Below, in pieces: positions 61,724-64,000 of a stretch of 64,000 nt of DNA; position 1 is the first letter of the stretch; every line of letters starts with the position of its first letter. The notes beneath the pieces are model-generated. The model saw only the letters and a program-made list of their open reading frames with translations, did not search any database and was not told the origin of the DNA. The position numbers were made by a program, and so were the translations under genes. Source of the stretch: Psychroflexus aestuariivivens (GTDB taxonomy: Bacteria > Bacteroidota > Bacteroidia > Flavobacteriales > Flavobacteriaceae); the NCBI RefSeq assembly GCF_004010055.1, contig NZ_RQVT01000005.1, positions 1 to 64,000 on the forward strand. The letters run 5' to 3'.

Positions 61724-63187
61724 TTATTTGTTAAGTTGTTCCAGCATTGATTTTACAATTTTCAAATCATTAAAATCCCGCCTTAAGCCATGAATTTCCT
61801 GATAGGTTTCGTGTCCTTTGCCGGCTATTAAAATTATATCGCCAGGCGCTGCTAAATTGCAAGCCGTTTTTATGGCTTGATCTCTTAAGGTAACATTCAA
61901 TGTTTTAGAAAAATCCTGAGGTTCTACTCCAGCTTCAACATCTTTGATAATTTCATCGGGATCCTCAGTACGTGGGTTGTCACTGGTAAAAACTACTTTT
62001 GAACTGAAATTAGCAGCAATTTTCCCCATCATTGGTCTTTTGGTTTTATCACGATCGCCACCACAACCGACAACGGTTATCAACTCTTCATTTTTAGTTC
62101 TAATGTCGTTAGCAGTTTGCAAAACATTCTGAAGTGCGTCTGGCGTGTGGGCATAATCTACAATCACATTTACGCCAGAATTTGAAACGTAATGTTGAAA
62201 TCTTCCTGCAACGGGTTTCAAACTACTTAAGTATTGTAAATTTTCTAGTTCATCGATTCCCAATTGGTCTGTAGCTGCATAAACCGCTGCAAGATTATAA
62301 GCATTAAAATCTCCTATAAATGTTGACCAAATTTCATTAGCGTTGATATTCAATTTCAATCCAGAAAAACTTTTTTCTAAAATCTTGACTTTATAATCAG
62401 CTAAATTTTTGAGCCCATAAGTTTTTTTTCGAGCTTTCGTATTTTGCAACATATACTCGCCATTCTTGTCATCGATATTAGTGATTGCAAAAGCAGATTT
62501 TGGCAATTCATCAAAAAACCGCTTTTTCACATCTCGGTATTCAGCAAAAGATTTATGGTAATCTAAATGATCATGAGATAAATTGGTGAAAATTCCGCCA
62601 GCAAATGTCAATCCAGAAGTTCGGTGCTGTGCAATTCCGTGTGAACTGACTTCCATAAAGCAATATTCTACGCCAGCATCATTCATCAATTTCAAATAAT
62701 TATTGATTGTTAATGAATCAGGTGTAGTTAATTTAGTAGCATAATCTTTATCATTCACCTTTATAACAACCGTTGAAATCAAACCTACTTTATAGCCTAG
62801 TTTTTTGAACATTTGAAACAAAAGTGAACTTATCGTCGTTTTGCCATTGGTGCCAGTTATACCAACAAGTTTTAGGTTTTCAGAAGGATTTTCATAATAA
62901 TTTGAAGCCATGATTGCCAAAGCTTCTCGCGTATCTTTATATTTTATGTAAATGACTTCTGGTGAAATATTTTCAGGAAAAACTTCACAAATTACAGCAA
63001 TTGCTCCTTGTGCCACAGCGGCTTCAATATAATTATGACCATCTGCTGCCTCACCTCTAATCGCAATAAAAACATCATTTTGGCGCACCTGTCGTGAATC
63101 GAAATGAAGAGATTCTATTTCAATATTGGTGTCGCCTTTCACTGCTTCAATTGGCGTTTTGTATAATATGTCTTGTAGTGATTTCAA
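61724..63187 (-). CDS. murE: UDP-MurNAc-tripeptide synthetase (meso-DAP-adding) MurE
   Basis: MurE adds the third stem-peptide residue. The 487-residue protein has the ATP loop GITGTNGKTTISS (109-121), MEVSSHGIAQHRTSGL, TNLSHDHLDYH, the C-terminal VDYAHTPDAL, VVGCGGDRDKTKRP, and DNPR at residues 403-406. DNPR is the marker of enzymes that add meso-diaminopimelate rather than lysine, so the peptidoglycan should be DAP-type. It overlaps ftsI by 4 nt. murF is not present in the part of the cluster that is visible. Confidence 0.98.
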   Translation of the reverse strand: MKSLQDILYKTPIEAVKGDTNIEIESLHFDSRQVRQNDVFIAIRGEAADGHNYIEAAVAQGAIAVICEVFPENISPEVIYIKYKDTREALAIMASNYYENPSENLKLVGITGTNGKTTISSLLFQMFKKLGYKVGLISTVVIKVNDKDYATKLTTPDSLTINNYLKLMNDAGVEYCFMEVSSHGIAQHRTSGLTFAGGIFTNLSHDHLDYHKSFAEYRDVKKRFFDELPKSAFAITNIDDKNGEYMLQNTKARKKTYGLKNLADYKVKILEKSFSGLKLNINANEIWSTFIGDFNAYNLAAVYAATDQLGIDELENLQYLSSLKPVAGRFQHYVSNSGVNVIVDYAHTPDALQNVLQTANDIRTKNEELITVVGCGGDRDKTKRPMMGKIAANFSSKVVFTSDNPRTEDPDEIIKDVEAGVEPQDFSKTLNVTLRDQAIKTACNLAAPGDIILIAGKGHETYQEIHGLRRDFNDLKIVKSMLEQLNK

Positions 63188-64000
63188 CTTAAAATTAAAT
63201 TTACTTGCTGATTTTTATTTATTTTTTGTCCTCTTTTTACAGATTGCTTGATGACTTTTCCATCACCAATAAGTTTTACTCTCATTCCTAAATTTTCTAA
63301 AATTGAAACCGCATCCATCGCCGGATATCCTCTTAAATCTGGCATAACGGTTTGGTGTTTTTTAGAAATTTCAAAGTAATCTTCATACGAACTATCGGCT
63401 AAATTTTGCTGAATATTTTCTGACAAAAATTCATCTTGAATTGGTGTGTCAATATGAATTTTCTGAGCAATTTTAGCAAAAACTGGCGCTGCAACGGTGC
63501 TTCCATAATATCCTATGTTAGGATTTGGTTTATGAATGACAACAATGCAAGAATATTTTGGTTCATCTGCAGGAAAATAGCCCGCAAATGAAGACACATA
63601 TCGTCCAGATTCTATCCAATATTCGGTTTGGCATGTTCCTGTTTTGCCTGCCATAGAAAAGTTTTCATTATAAATATTGCTTCCAGTGCCACGCTCGACT
63701 GTTTTTTTCATCATATCTTGTAGCTTTTTGGCGGTTTCAACAGAACAGACACTTCCCTGAACGATTGGCTCCTCGTAAGAATCGATTAAAGTGTTTTTAT
63801 CTCTCACTTGTTTGATAAAACGTGGTTTGATTTTCACCCCATCATTGGCTATGGCATTGTAGAAAGTCAAGGTTTGCAAAGAAGTCATCGATACACCGTA
63901 ACCAAATGACATCCAAGGTAAAGTTGTGCCGTACCAATTGGAATCGTCTGGATGCGGTAAACTTGGCTGACCTTCACCTTTTATCTTCAAACCAATGCGC
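63184..64000 (-). CDS. ftsI: Septal penicillin-binding protein FtsI (class B PBP), C-terminal part
   Basis: The frame is open to the window's end, so the N-terminal membrane anchor and the SXXK motif lie outside. The visible ~270 residues end the transpeptidase domain: WMSFGYGVSMTSLQTLTFYNAIANDG, the KTG motif in MAGKTGTCQ, GYFPADEPKYSCIVVIHKPNP, and then a C-terminal PASTA domain (VMPDLRGYPAMDAVSILENLGMRVKLIGDGKVIKQS...). FtsI cross-links septal peptidoglycan and works with FtsW. The first in-frame start-like codon is a TTG at 63990, but it is internal. It overlaps murE by 4 nt. Confidence 0.95.
   Translation of the reverse strand, partial: RIGLKIKGEGQPSLPHPDDSNWYGTTLPWMSFGYGVSMTSLQTLTFYNAIANDGVKIKPRFIKQVRDKNTLIDSYEEPIVQGSVCSVETAKKLQDMMKKTVERGTGSNIYNENFSMAGKTGTCQTEYWIESGRYVSSFAGYFPADEPKYSCIVVIHKPNPNIGYYGSTVAAPVFAKIAQKIHIDTPIQDEFLSENIQQNLADSSYEDYFEISKKHQTVMPDLRGYPAMDAVSILENLGMRVKLIGDGKVIKQSVKRGQKINKNQQVNLILS

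Noticed and set aside
1-64000. Search for a CRISPR array, restriction-modification set, transposase, or prophage
   Set aside because: No regularly spaced short repeats, no methyltransferase/nuclease pair, no transposase motif and no block of phage structural genes were seen. mazEF is the only toxin-antitoxin pair recognised.

Overview
The window is a stretch of chromosome from a low-GC member of the Bacteroidota, most probably a marine or environmental flavobacterium (Flavobacteriaceae). The evidence is the type IX secretion C-terminal signals on five proteins, promoter boxes of the Bacteroidota form TTG-N17-23-TAnnTTTG, a 639-residue FtsZ with a very long acidic tail, lipoproteins with short Cys lipoboxes, and the gene order of the division/cell-wall cluster. 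I cannot name the genus from sequence alone.

Layout. 1-5,630: the end of a secreted type IX protein, queE, and a plus-strand run of a lipoprotein, an alpha/beta hydrolase, rluF, a VOC protein, an AI-2E-type permease and a DUF1232 protein. 5,630-13,020: mostly minus-strand housekeeping genes (folD, ffh, ppa, a DUF2141 protein, a DUF5686 outer-membrane-type protein, pdhB). 13,180-19,720: plus strand, etfBA, a bifunctional nuclease, a nucleoside transporter with an extra N-terminal domain, a phosphoethanolamine transferase and a TIM-barrel-like membrane-anchored protein. 19,730-23,030: an ECF sigma/anti-sigma pair, a glycosyltransferase, a small lipoprotein and ruvC. 23,130-28,774: two tandem paralogous type IX cargo proteins. 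29,496-32,325: tRNA-Gly, tRNA-Leu, a SpoU-family methyltransferase and uvrB.

32,640-51,380 is the most variable part. It holds a hydrolase/AraC pair of visibly higher G+C, a mazEF toxin-antitoxin pair, a 46-residue lipoprotein and a bile-acid-symporter-like transporter. It also holds two choice-of-anchor L type IX proteins, a strongly structured intergenic element, and yqeY with a tRNA-Arg. A degraded DUF6371 gene lies just beyond that tRNA. The rest is an S1 protease lipoprotein, a CoA-transferase, a DUF2007 protein, an Lrp regulator divergent from a Cys/Met-type PLP enzyme, and two small unknown genes.

51,378-64,000 is the dcw cluster, all on the minus strand and tightly packed: ftsI (cut by the window end), murE, mraY, murD, ftsW, murG, murC, ftsQ, ftsA, ftsZ. 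It takes UDP-MurNAc-peptide and lipid I/II synthesis through to the divisome. MurE carries the DNPR motif, so the peptidoglycan should contain meso-diaminopimelate.

I did not find a clear, complete and unknown multi-gene defence or biosynthetic system. The most promising leads are the nested-helix intergenic element at 40,673-40,818, the DUF6371 relic beside tRNA-Arg, the phosphoethanolamine transferase/TIM-barrel pair convergent with an ECF sigma operon, the apparent inversion separating ftsZ from yqeY, and two unlisted small genes (35,952-36,092 and 51,078-51,200).
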